NCBI RefSeq assembly: GCF_034702125.1
Contig: NC_085866.1
Span: 19,758,315 to 19,822,314, forward strand
DNA from: Engraulis encrasicolus
Taxonomy: Eukaryota; Chordata; Actinopteri; Clupeiformes; Engraulidae
Direction: 5' to 3'
DNA length: 64,000 bases
Shown: piece by piece, positions 29,853 to 43,585 of the stretch
Layout of the letters: each line of letters opens with the position of its first letter
How positions within the stretch are numbered: the stretch's first letter is position 1
Notes under the pieces: generated by a model
What the model saw: the letters and a program-made list of their open reading frames with translations, nothing else
Told to the model about the DNA's origin: nothing
Database searches by the model: none
Made by a program: the position numbers and the translations under genes

Positions 29853-30638
29853 CACGACGCGGACACTTCACTAGAGTTGGAAAGTAAGCTGACTTAACTG
29901 CAAACCTTCAATGCACTTCTTGACGAAGGCAAACAATATAGCACTTACCGGCCGCGGTCGCGTTCGGCGACGGGGTCCTGGACGGTCCGTCTGTGAACGG
30001 TTAAGCGAGCACAGCCTTGGCAGGTGCGAGGAGCTTGTAGTAGATCTTCACGGGAAGAAAGCGAGAATGCTGGACTCAGCGTGTCGACGGGGGTAGACAC
30101 CCCAAGCGGGCGGAGCCCGACTGCGTCGACTGTCTGTCTTTGACAGACGTAATGTCATTGGAGCTTCCATAGATGGTCACGCCCAAGCGTATCCCCATAG
30201 TGAAACACCGAGCGAAGTTAGAAAAAGAACTTTAATGGACTTTAATGAACTTTAGGCCTATTTATTGAATACTTTTTGTTTTACACTTTGTTACAGTTAA
30301 ACCTTTCTTCATTAAACGGAATCGCAACGGCATCCTGACTCGCCCGTTTTCCTCAATGAATGAATGAGTTGGCTGGCTGTTCAAGTAGGCTTCATGACAG
30401 ATACTGGGGACAGCACAGGGGGCATGGAAAAGTCGCAAAGGAGGAATTAACGGCACACAATAGGTCTAACTGGCTGGCCCCGAGGTTTAGCCTACTCTTA
30501 ATGTTGTGTTGGATAGGCTACAAGATGTGAACAAGTTACTAAAACGAATTTCTAGCCTAGGCCTACTTCTAAAGTTTGCAAACAATGCCCAATACGTTAG
30601 CATTTATGCGGGACTTATTTCCATAATATTCTGCTGTT

Positions 30639-31486
30639 ATATGATGATGTCAAAGTCACGTGAAACTACCAGTTTACCAGCGAAATTGCGCATTGGCTAG
30701 TGTATGGATGGAGTGTCTAGGCCTAACACATTGACATGTGGGAATATGCCTATATGTGCTATGAAAATGCTTACAACTCCTTAGGCTACTGTTTTTTCAC
30801 CAGTGAAGTTTAAGCTGGTCAATAGCCAGCTCTCTAGCATCAGTGGAGACGCGCGCGCACACACACACACACCGACAGATCTGTCTCTCCCTCTCCTTGT
30901 CTTCATAGTGCTCCTTGTGTCAACAGGTGAGAGAGACATAGGGTATTCCATAAAACTGTTCAGGTAACGTGAAACCTTTCTTCGTGCTTGTCATGGTTTT
31001 GGCCAGCAACTTTCAATAGGCCTACTCCACGATATACATTTGTTCATCGTTACACGCTCTCAATCTCAAACGATATCCTACTTGAAATGTTTACTAGTAA
31101 TAAAATATCCCAAGTGGTCACAAGGGTCCGCGTGTCTCGCAACGAAGCCCATGACAGCGCAGGTGTCTCCTGCGTTTTCGATGCCCATGCTCGAGACAGG
31201 CGTAAGCGCAAGTGCGCACCCCCCCCCCCTCAACTAAATTTGGGTCCGTTTCGGTCAGTTCTGATTAATGTATGGGTCAGTTTTGGCCAAATCTGAGACC
31301 GTTCCGGTCCGTTCTGGCCAGTTTCAGTCAGTTCCGGTCCGTTTCGCAGCGTAATGTGCTCTTATTATGCAAAATCTGGGTCCGTTTCGGTCAGTTTTGG
31401 CTAAATCTGGGTCCGTTCCGGTCCGTTCTGGCCCGTTTCGGTCCGTTCCGGTAAGTTCCTGTCCGTTCCGGTGATTAGGTACACCC
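30639..31486. repeat. Right inverted arm (unoccupied by Gypsy)
   Basis: An 848-bp inverted partner of 7655-7970 plus 12876-13424. It contains the empty Gypsy target (one CAGGA near 31165), a C run near 31219, and the GGTCCGTTCCGG-type minisatellite. Confidence 0.92.
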
Positions 31487-31976
31487 GATTAACGCATTGA
31501 AGAGAAGGTTGGCAACGTTAGTCATTTTTGTAATGTCAGTGTTATAATCGCTTTTTGTAATGGTTGCATAGTGATCATGGACTTGTGCAGTGATGTAAGC
31601 TAAGCAAACAAGAGCACAGCACACCAACCTAACTTTATCTTATTCTATAGTTAAAACATGGGCAAATCAATCACGCACCCAACTGCATTCGCGAAACAAA
31701 AGTCTTGCATGGCGCGGCGAGGATCACTTCTGAGGTGTTATTAAAAAAGTATTCACAATAATGCTGCGTAGCAGGTGCACCAACCAGCACTCAAAGTTCT
31801 GACAGTCTGACAACAACAGGGCAATCCAAGGATTTCGAACACTAAAATGATATAGTCGCATTTTCCTAAGCACTGTTATGGCCATTTCCCTAAAGCACTG
31901 TAATAATGTCGATGCTCTGTCAGCGTAGCCTAGGCTATATCTTTGCGTTCCAGTTAAAACATGCCTGAGTACCANT

Positions 31977-33451
31977 CAGGGCCGGTTCTGGCTTATTTGG
32001 TGCCCTAGGCGAGTTTGAGTTCTGGCGCCCCCTCTCCCCCCCGCCTTACCTTTGAAAGAAAAAAAAAACCTCTTTCTTATACCTTACAGAACACAAGAGT
32101 AATATCCGTAGTAAGCTTAACTAAATAGCATCAAGAACAATAACCGTTTTGCATCAAATGGATTTCTGGTTCTTTTTGACAGGCGACCAACACATCAGAT
32201 TGAGTCGCATGAAAGTAGCTTCACTGTGTGGTGTGTTGGATGTGATGGTGGTGGGGCCCCCAACCCCAGATGAGAGGGAGGTTATCAATGTGTTTGAATT
32301 GTAATATGAAATTGAAATGCCAGGAGAGTGATACAGTACATTTGCATGTAAAATGCATGTGTAGACAATAGGCCTACCAAGGAGGTCTGCATTGATAGCC
32401 CATCTACACTACCTACAGCATCACAAAGCATGGCAGCATAACAATTTTAATAAGCTACACATTTGTGCTGTCTATGATTCCAAACCAATTTCATTTCTGG
32501 ACTGGAAATAGTGGTGCATTTGTGAGTAGGAGAATGAGAAGGGGGCTGTCTATGTGTTTGAACTGGAGGGACAGGGTGAGAGAAAGGGAGAAGAGCTGTC
32601 ATGCTATTGAATTTCATAATATACAAAATATAGTAAATAGCCTCACTTGTCTGCAATACTACATCACTCAGCATGAAAACATGCTGTGCATGGTTCTGTT
32701 ACATGATTCATGTAGGCTATGTCATTCTGGTCTGGAAACAATGTTTTTTTAAGCTTACAACAAGCAGGTAATTCATGTGGATGGAAGGAGATATGGCAGC
32801 TAAAATTGTTTTAAACATTCCACCAGTCTTACTTTACATCGCTTGTCAACCTAAGCAAGTATTATCAGGTGGGTGTTAGTGAGTAGTGAGTAGGCTACTA
32901 ATAGCTACTTTACTGGATTTCATTGCTTGGCATACTTGGCTAATGTTAGCATGCTAACTAGCGATTTCTCAGATCAAAAACAAAGCTCTTTTTCTCTCTA
33001 ATTCCAAATAGTAACCTCACAACTATTAGGCTTTCCATAATCACAAACGGTTGCTGATTAAATCACATAGTTCCAAAACACCCTCTGCAACTCCTGCATC
33101 ATGCAATGAGTGGTTTAATGAGAACATAACAATTGCGCTTGCCCTCTCTGTCTCTCGAGTGAATCTCCAAATTCAAAATAGCTCGCACGGTGTCACTCGT
33201 CCCACCCCCTTTCTCAGAACTGTCTGTTTATTGGTTCACAGACTTCCCTGAGACAGTTGGAAGCGATATTACTATTGGCTGAGGGGCGCTTTGCCGTGAG
33301 GAGCGCTTTCGCCACGCTTTGTTGATTGCGACTTCATAAAAAAAAACTTCATATCGCAAAATTACGCATCGGAGAGCGCCATTTCGGCGCTCCTTCTTCA
33401 CATGGCGCTCTAGGCAACGGCCTAGCCGGCCTATGCTTAAAACCGGCCCTG
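31977..33451. mobile_element. hAT element, 1.5 kb, non-autonomous
   Basis: The ends CAGGGCCGGTTCTGG... / ...AAAACCGGCCCTG are flanked by GTACCANT (31969-31976) and GTACCACT (33452-33459), an 8-bp duplication with one ambiguous base at 31975. It is inserted in the outer hAT element. No transposase. Confidence 0.92.
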
Positions 33452-34091
33452 GTACCACTCGCAGATTGTTCAGTTAGCAAGTGGCTCTTTCTGGGAGAAA
33501 AAAAACTTGTGTAATACATCCACATCCACATCTAAACATTACGAATTTGCACCGTAGTCTACTGTAATGATTGCATACTATTAGATGTCTAGATGAAAAC
33601 CGCTGACTTCTTAATTGGTATGTGGTAGGCCTACATTTTGAGGGGATTTCGTGACAGCTTCGCTGTGGTTCGCTGCTAAGGGGATTCCCTCCTTGCGACA
33701 AGCGACAGCTGAGTAGGCTAGGCTAAGCTAGGTTAAATTATTTAACACGTGTTTACCACGACGGTTTCGATTCGACAAATTGGTCGGCAGCAACGTAGCA
33801 AAAATAAGAGACTTTTGGTTGTGCTTCTGTTTGGAAGTTCTAGCTGAGCCGACGTTTACTCTGCCAAACGGCAGTGCACAGAATCTCCTCCCTGTCAGCT
33901 GGCTATGCTTCCAATGGCTTGCGTTGTGACTGGTGAATTCAGCAGAGGGTTCAGCGTACCCTTTTTTGTGTTGGAGTAAACCGTGTAGGCTGCGTTGTTT
34001 CATGCGTTTTTAAATATGGCTCATTATAATGTGGTGTAGGGGCCCCGGATTGCGTCTGCACTGGGCCTCGGCGAGGGTTAACGCGGCCCTG

Positions 34092-37430
<3,339 letters not shown>

Positions 37431-37853
37431 TAGTGGTGTCAACAATGATCGATTCGGCGATCCGAATCGATCCGGGGCATGGACGATCCAGATCCAGATC
37501 CGGCAAGTTCCAGAATCAATCCGGCAATTTTTTTAAGTTTCAATTACTTCCATGGATATTTCGGGAGCAAATGAATGTTAAATTAAATAAAAACACTTCA
37601 AAACATTGCAAGACTGATACAGACTGATACAGAAAACAGCCAATAAATTGTTGCTCAGTATCTGACTACTTGTATTTCCTCATCATGGCTGAACATTTGC
37701 TTTTCAGTAGAAATGTAATGCATTGCAATGCATTGTAGAATCGAATCGGATCGGAATCGGATTGGATCTAATAGAATCGAATCGAATCGGATCTACTACC
37801 TCCCGAATCGTGATCGAATCGGATCGTGAGGGCAGTGCCGATCCACACCACTA
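37431..37853. mobile_element. hAT-like MITE, 423 bp
   Basis: The ends TAGTGGTGT / ACACCACTA, rich in ATCGATTCGG and CGAATCGGATC repeats, with the exact duplication CCAGTAAG (37423-37430 and 37854-37861). It is inserted in the satellite. Confidence 0.92.
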
Positions 37854-37892
37854 CCAGTAAGCATAGGTTTTATAGCTCAACTTCAACATGAA

Positions 37893-37942
<50 letters not shown>
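37854..37942 (+). repeat. Satellite fragment with (AC)n
   Basis: The continuation of the unit interrupted by the hAT MITE, ending in an AC tract (37895-37940) where the LTR-like element begins. Confidence 0.85.
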
Positions 37943-37943
<1 letters not shown>

Positions 37944-38621
37944 TAGGGGTAGTCGCGTGAGAATCGGAATTCTCACACGGTACGCACCACGTAATGTAGG
38001 TACAGTCGCGTAAGAATCGGAATTCTTACACGGGTCGCACCGGTAATGTAATTGAAGTTACGTTAATGTATGGGAAGCTGCGTGTGGATTTACTCCTCAT
38101 GCGGCTATACCAGGAATTGAAGGTAAAATCTCGTTTGGGAATTTAATTAATTATGAATTAATTAATATTAATAAACAAATTAATTAAAATGTAATTTAAG
38201 GACCGTCTCATAAAATCCTTGGCCAAGGACCGTCTCATAAAATCCTTGGATTATCAATCACAATATTCAACAATAAATTGCTAAACACAGAATTAATAAT
38301 AAGTTTTGTACTGGGGTTACTCAGCAGTTCACAGTGAACAGTAAGAGTATGAGACCTATTCTCTGTGATCAGCTGGGGTACACAAGCACAAAAGTTGATC
38401 TGAAGGCAAAGTTCTAATAATAGGTTGGTTGGGTGTACAAAGTAACAAGGACAACAAAATGCAATCAAATGATTTACTTTTATTAACTACTAGGTAATCT
38501 AATAAAATGCATTACATTCAAAGTCGGTTAAATGGAATAATAACAATAATAAGGCACAATAATATAAACAAGAAAGAAAATAAAAGAGGGGAAAAGAAAG
38601 AAGAGGGGGACAGGCGTTCAG

Positions 38622-38660
<39 letters not shown>

Positions 38661-40476
38661 CAGGGGTCTGGTTGCTAGGCTACCACGTGTGTGTGTGGTT
38701 GACTAAGCTAGCATTAGCTACAGAAAACATAGACAATGGAAAGGCTACTGATAAGTAGCTGCTTAGCAAAGGCCTAATGTCGACTAGGCAGGGCCCAAAG
38801 GGTCCACAACAATGTCTGGGTTTCTGTAATAAATGCACACAATTCCGAGTGGAATAGAGAGAGAAATGGAAGGGGATGAGAGAGTAGTAGTCAGTGGGAG
38901 GAACTCGCGCTGATTACTATGTGTGTGTCTGTTGCTGGGCAACAATGGCGTCCTCTCGGCTAGGTTAACGTTAGCATCAGAACCGTGAGGTTTCAGGCAC
39001 TTCAAGTCCCGTAGTGGACGCGCGAATGTATCAAAAGGGTTCTGGAATTAACGATAACAAGTCCGAGTAGAACAGGGAGAGAAAGAAAATGAAATAAAAG
39101 AAATAACAAGTGGGAGACGTTGCCGTCTACGCAGCCATTACGAGTTGTAAAACTACAGGAAGTGGGGTTTCAGCGTGCTTGTGTAGGCGCTGCAAGCCCA
39201 ACTTGGCTAATGGCTAACTTGCAGAGCGCTCCGAGCAGAGTTGGCTATTCAGAGAATGGTGTACTACAGATTATGCACTCAAAGTGTATAAAAGAGTACC
39301 GAAATGCTCGGAGGGTTCTGAGAATCAAGTATTTCGAAAGGGAGAGAGTGAAAGAACGAGAGAGAGGGAGAGAGATACAGAGAGAAGGGAAAGAGAGATG
39401 GAACTCTAGTGGCTATGCGTGTCTGTGTAAACAAATGGTCAGCGTTGCGTTGCTAACCAAGGGGCTTGTTATAGCCCGTTACAACAAAAGGCGCAGCGCA
39501 TGTATTTCTGGACTAGTCAGCGAAACGGCCGCGCTATGACGGTCCTCGGAGAGTTCAGAATATTGATGGTTAAATCAATACTTGAACTATTCCGTGCGAA
39601 CGCCACAAGCGGGGTCGCTAGGCTTAGTAGCCAGTAATACAGAATGGGTTAGCAGAGGGGAACCTAAGCTAAGAAGAAGGATAGACAGAGAAGCAGGAGA
39701 AATGCAAATAAACATGTGCACATGAAAAATAACTCAAGTCATAGTTCAAAAACACATCTATCTCAGTACATAAGCTATGCCCAGTGCCTACTGTGTGAGA
39801 TGAAGAGGGGAAGATCCAGTTTCCAAAGGCTCAGTACGTCCGTCTGGAAATGGGGATTGCAGTCCACGTTTCTCTCGTCCTCGAGAGTTTTGGGGGGTGC
39901 AAAAGTCTTTCTTTGTTGCGGCTTCGAGATTCTTCGGTTGAATCCCAAATGCAAGAAGTTTGTTCCACGGAGGCGTGCGTGGATATTTTCTCGCAGTGAG
40001 CTCGCCTTAGCTCACACTGTCCGGATAAAAGTCTTAAGATATGACCAGGCAAGACCTTAGACTTGAAGTGAGGAATTCTTTGCAAAGTGTGTGTAAGATG
40101 AACTCAGCAGTCTATGTTTGTTATTCGGCCAAATATCAAACAATACTTTGTCCAAAATTGCGCAAGTTGCTCTATGCGTCTCGTCCGTCCCGCGGTCAAA
40201 ACTAGAGTGACGAACAATGGTCCCTGGGGAACACTTCACGTGTGGCCAGGTGATTGTGAATGGGGCTTTGGTCACAGCGCCTCCTAAAGGAGGAGGACTG
40301 AGAACAACATGGCAGGGACCCTGGGCCAGCCATTTGGCAATCAGAGGGAAAGTAACTCTTTTACTACTGATTATTGATGACCTTCGTCTCAATCATCATC
40401 AGTTTGAGTCACATGACTCTCATAACTTTGTCATGAGTTTCTCTGCGTAGAGAAGTGGCAGGAATTATACCTACAC
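37943..40476. mobile_element. LTR-like insertion of 2.5 kb (TG...CA ends), unclassified
   Basis: It begins TGTAGGGGTAGTCGCGTGAG and ends TTATACCTACA. The first 53 bases are doubled in tandem, each copy with a small palindrome (GTGAGAATCGGAATTCTCAC). It contains a short direct repeat (AAGGACCGTCTCATAAAATC at 38199 and 38226), a (GT)n tract at 38622-38658 and no credible reading frame. The short inverted ends TGTAGG/CCTACA would fit a solo LTR, but no clear target duplication can be read because the left flank is (AC)n. Confidence 0.5.
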
Positions 40477-41180
40477 AATGTTCCAGAGATCCTACAGGAT
40501 TGTACAGGTAGCTGTTAATACCTGCTGGGCATTGCTGCCTGTCGCACCTCCTCCGGTGCCCATGGGTCAGCGAGAGAAAATAAGACTTGTGACACAAACA
40601 TCTTTATTGTATAAATTACTAGACAAACATAGGGAATACACATTCACATTCATCATGCATGCACAGGAGGTGCCTTCCTCAACCATCTTCGCAGGTAGCT
40701 GTAGCCCTACGCCAGAAGCAGATGTTGTCAGGTGGTGTCCAGCCTTCTCTTCGGTGTTTCGGCCCTGAACCACAACACCGCCAACTCCAGCTAGTGGGCC
40801 AACAGTGAGTGGCCAGGCTCACAGCCCATCTGCTCCTGGCATACAGCTCACACCAACAATACATACCTTTCATACATTTGATAAGCATAAAAAAAATAAA
40901 AAATAAAGGAAAATAAGGCAGCTGTGCTCGGGTGCGTTGGTTGCTGGGGCGGCAACAGTGCTGAGTGAAAGGTGCCGAATGCGCTGAATGCTTACTGACG
41001 AGTTGTTTGTGAGGCAGTTGAGCTGTTTGGTGTTCGTTGGCTGCTGGCTGTAACCCCCTTCCAATGCAGCTGTGCTCGGGTGCGTTGGTTGCTGGGGTGG
41101 CAACAGTGTTGAGTGAAGTGCCGAATGCGCAAGCCGGTTGGGAGATAGGCTTGCTGTTCCCTGCAGCTGCTGTCTGGGGG

Positions 41181-42320
41181 TTAGGTGTTCTTCCCCCAGT
41201 TTCTGTCCTTCCTCCGCAGCCAGAGCCAAAAGCTCCCTTTCTCCGCCTCCTCTGCCAGTTCCTTTGTTGCCTTCTTAAGCTTCCTTCCGGTGACTCCCAC
41301 GTCCTTTAGGAGGCGTAGAGTCGACAACCCCATAAAGCCTCTGCATCCAACCTCCACTGGGTAGATGGTAGTCTTCCAACCCGCCTCTCGGCACTCAGCA
41401 GCCAGCTCAGAGTACTTGGCCTTTTTCCGCTCGAAGGCAGCCTCGATTCCTTCCTCACTTGGCACGGTGAGTTCAATGAGGGCCACCGCTCTTGCCTTTG
41501 TGGACCACGCCACTATGTCTGGGCGGAGAGATGTGGTGGTAATCTCTGTGGGAAACAGAAGCTTCCTGTCCAAGTCGACCTTCATGCTCCAATCCTGGCC
41601 GGGACTGAAGGGCCTTGATGTTTCTCTTTGCCTGATGCTTCTGATCCCTCCTTCTGCGACAAAGGTAGTGGGGTCCTCTGTTGGCGATGGTATTCTGCTA
41701 TCCTGTCTGCGCTCCTCCAGTACGTCGGCTAGCTTTCTCAAGACTTGGTCGTGGCGCCATCTGTAGCGGCCTTGTGATAGCGCGATTTTGCAGCCTGACA
41801 AGATATGCTGGAGGCTTGCATTGGGAGCATTGCAGAGTGCGCAACATTCCTCATTTCCAAACCACTGGTGGAGGTTCCGAGGACAGGGGAGCGTGTCATA
41901 GGTTGAGCGTATAAGGAAGCTGAGTCTTGCCTGTGGGATCTTCCACACGTCTGACCAACTGATGTTCCTATTTGAGATTCCCTCCCAGGTTGTCCAGCTT
42001 CCCTGCCGTCCCTGAGACACAGCCTTGATCTTGTAGCGGTCTTCCTCCATCCTCGTCACCTCCGCCACTACCATTTCCTTCCTTTCCTTGCGGTGGGCCT
42101 TGGACCAGAACCTTGGTGCATCTCCCCATCCTAGGCCTGCTCTACCTACCTGCACTCTGCCCATGATTTCCTTGTGCTGCAGCCGGCTTAACGCTTGGTC
42201 GACCTCGGTCTGGGCGTTCCACTTGCGGCCAGTCAGGACCCTGGCGTTAGCCTTCCTGACTGACTCGTCTGTGGACTCCCGAAGCTCAAGGACCAACCTG
42301 GCTTTCTCTTGCATGTATCC
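41181..42320 (-). pseudogene. RLE-type LINE ORF, C-terminal part: CCHC knuckle and endonuclease
   Basis: The frame is open for about 380 codons to a stop at 41181. It has a knuckle C-X2-C-X8-H-X4-C (CALCNAPNASLQHILSGC region) and then the restriction-like endonuclease motif RPDIVAWST...VALIELTVPS, followed by VEVGCRGFMG. These are typical of the C-terminus of R2/R4/Hero-type LINEs, which nick target DNA for reverse transcription. The LINE frame joins in phase with 50171 once the retrovirus is removed. Codons before 42320 in the same open frame come from the ERV LTR and are not LINE sequence. Confidence 0.88.
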
Positions 42321-42820
42321 TGAAAATATATTGGCATACATTTTTGTAAATTGACATTGAGAATGTTTAATAAGGGTCATGATCATATGCTGTATATTTT
42401 GCGAAGGGTTACCAGCCACATCCAACCCACTTTCTCTGTGTGATCAAGACACACCTCAGGAGGTCTGGCCAAGGGGCCTAGGTTTACCTGGACACAATGG
42501 GAGCCCCCACAGCTTGGAGACAGACGGGGGATGGTCACTCTACTACAAAAAGACAGATACACTAGGGAAAGACAGAATTCTCCTAGGCTGTTGCTGTTAG
42601 GGTGAGGTCACAGAAGAACAGAATTCAAAAATGCTTTAATTATTTGTAACTTCATGCCAGATGCTTTGGATAAATAAACCCGCTGAAATCAAGAATTGGA
42701 CACCATGCTCTCTGACTCTTTAAAAAGAACACGCTGGATTCTAGCCAACACATAGTAAGTTTGGAAAATGATTTGGAAATGGGTTTACAACGTTTGGAAC
42801 AAAATGGCTAAAATCCAACA
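42321..42820 (+). repeat. ERV 5' LTR
   Basis: 500 bp with TG...CA ends. The polyadenylation signal AATAAA is at 42673-42678. The sequence is repeated at 48159-48336 plus 49845-50166. Confidence 0.95.
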
Positions 42821-42821
42821 A

Positions 42822-42840
42822 TTGGTGACCCCGACTTGTG
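42822..42840 (+). promoter_or_regulatory. ERV primer-binding site
   Basis: TTGGTGACCCCGACTTGTG directly follows the LTR end. The TGG start and position are as expected for a tRNA primer. The sequence suggests an arginine-type tRNA, which I could not verify. Confidence 0.7.
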
Positions 42841-43585
42841 ATAAAGAAGGAGAGCTGGTGGACAAAAAGACAAGAAATGGACGAAGGGGCAGTTGGGTGA
42901 CAACAACTAACAGCCGCTACAATGTGTAATCAAATGGTAAGCAGACCAATGATTTATCTAAGTACTGTTATTGGGCAGATCAAGGTTTTATTGTTGTCAC
43001 CCTACTGTAGGCATGTCTAAACAAATGGTTAAAGCATTAAGGTTAAAGTGCACAAGAAATACATATGGAACACTGGCTTAAGGCAAAGGTCATGCAAAAA
43101 AAAAAAAAAAAAAAATACGAACAATCATTATGGCTGGGCAGAGGGGCCCATATTTTGTTGATATAATGGATGGCACATGTATTATTGGCTGATTGTTGTG
43201 TGGATACTGGACTGTGTTGAGATTACATTGCTCTGAGTTACGTTGCTGGGGAAGTATTGTGGTAGCATTTGTTGGGAATATTGCATTGCTGGTTATTTAT
43301 TGGAGTGTTTATAGCTGGGGAAAATGGTGCTTGAAGTGTGGGCCTCGTTGAATGTGTTGGTATGATTGTTACAACTGCATTGTGGGAATCGGTGTAGGTT
43401 GACCATGAGAGATTTAATCGGATGTTTAGTTAAGAGTGGAATTTGGTAGTTACAGTGTGAATGTTGCCTATTTCTATGTGAATTGAATAGCAGTCTCCTT
43501 TGTATGTTAATCATTGAAAGAATTAATTTTAACTAACTAAGCTCAAGGAGTTTAGCAGTAAAGGAGGAGTTAAGACATAAACATA
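42841..43585 (+). other. ERV leader region
   Basis: About 745 bases between the primer site and gag, non-coding, expected to hold the packaging signal. It includes an A run at 43097-43116. Confidence 0.6.

Larger units (their letters stand above)
24082..30231. mobile_element. 6.1-kb inverted-repeat DNA element with composite left end
   Basis: It is inserted in the BEL 3' LTR at a TTA (24079-24081 and 30232-30234). The right end read backwards begins GTTCTTTTTCTAACTTCGCT and continues for about 150 bases that also occur at the left (24123-24270), including CACTATGGGATACGCTTGGG. The left end additionally holds a 283-bp palindrome (GGTTATGGCTATAACC... to its complement at 24364). It is followed at 24369 by the same GTTCTTTTTC terminus, so two element ends lie head to head. 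A 3-bp TTA duplication would fit PIF-Harbinger, but no transposase was found and classification is open. Confidence 0.7.
13901..30417 (+). mobile_element. BEL/Pao-type gag-only LTR element, broken by several insertions
   Basis: The LTRs start TGTTCTG and end CAGCACA. The 5-bp duplication is GGGGG (13896-13900 and 30418-30422). The 3' LTR is preceded by the polypurine tract AGGCGGGGAG. Once inserts are removed the LTRs are about 590 bp and the internal part about 3 kb, which holds gag but no protease, reverse transcriptase, RNase H or integrase. It is therefore a non-autonomous derivative. LTRs differ by substitutions and a 'taggcct' indel, so it is of moderate age. Confidence 0.9.
23681..30417 (+). 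repeat. BEL 3' LTR, interrupted
   Basis: The LTR sequence is at 23681-24081 and 30232-30417, split by the 6.1-kb inverted-repeat element. Confidence 0.9.
7655..31486. mobile_element. Long-inverted-repeat DNA element (8-bp TSD), split by Gypsy, hAT MITE and BEL insertions
   Basis: The termini GGGTGTACC / GGTACACCC are flanked by an exact 8-bp duplication GATTAACG (7647-7654 and 31487-31494). The two arms are inverted copies of about 850 bp. After removing the Gypsy and BEL insertions the element is about 2.4 kb with a loop of about 0.7 kb. The outer 240 bases of each arm are built from degenerate repeats of a 10-11 bp GGAACGGACC-type word, followed by a long G (or C) run. No coding sequence was found. 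The superfamily is uncertain: 8-bp TSDs fit hAT or Zisupton-type elements, and long arms are typical of foldback or MULE-like elements. Confidence 0.8.
7167..34091. mobile_element. Outer hAT-superfamily element, expanded to 26.9 kb by nested insertions
   Basis: The ends are perfect 13-bp inverted repeats (CAGGGCCGCGTTA at 7167; its complement ends at 34091). They are flanked by an 8-bp duplication CCAATAGG (7159-7166 and 34092-34099), and the satellite sequence is continuous across it. The 8-bp duplication and CAGGG start are hallmarks of hAT. Its own sequence is only about 1.6 kb (7167-7654, about 31487-31976 and 33460-34091). The rest is other elements. No transposase frame was found, so it is non-autonomous. 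Confidence 0.9.

Noticed and set aside
42321..42425. Extra N-terminal codons on the LINE endonuclease frame
   Set aside because: These bases are the ERV LTR read backwards; the true LINE continuation is at 50171.
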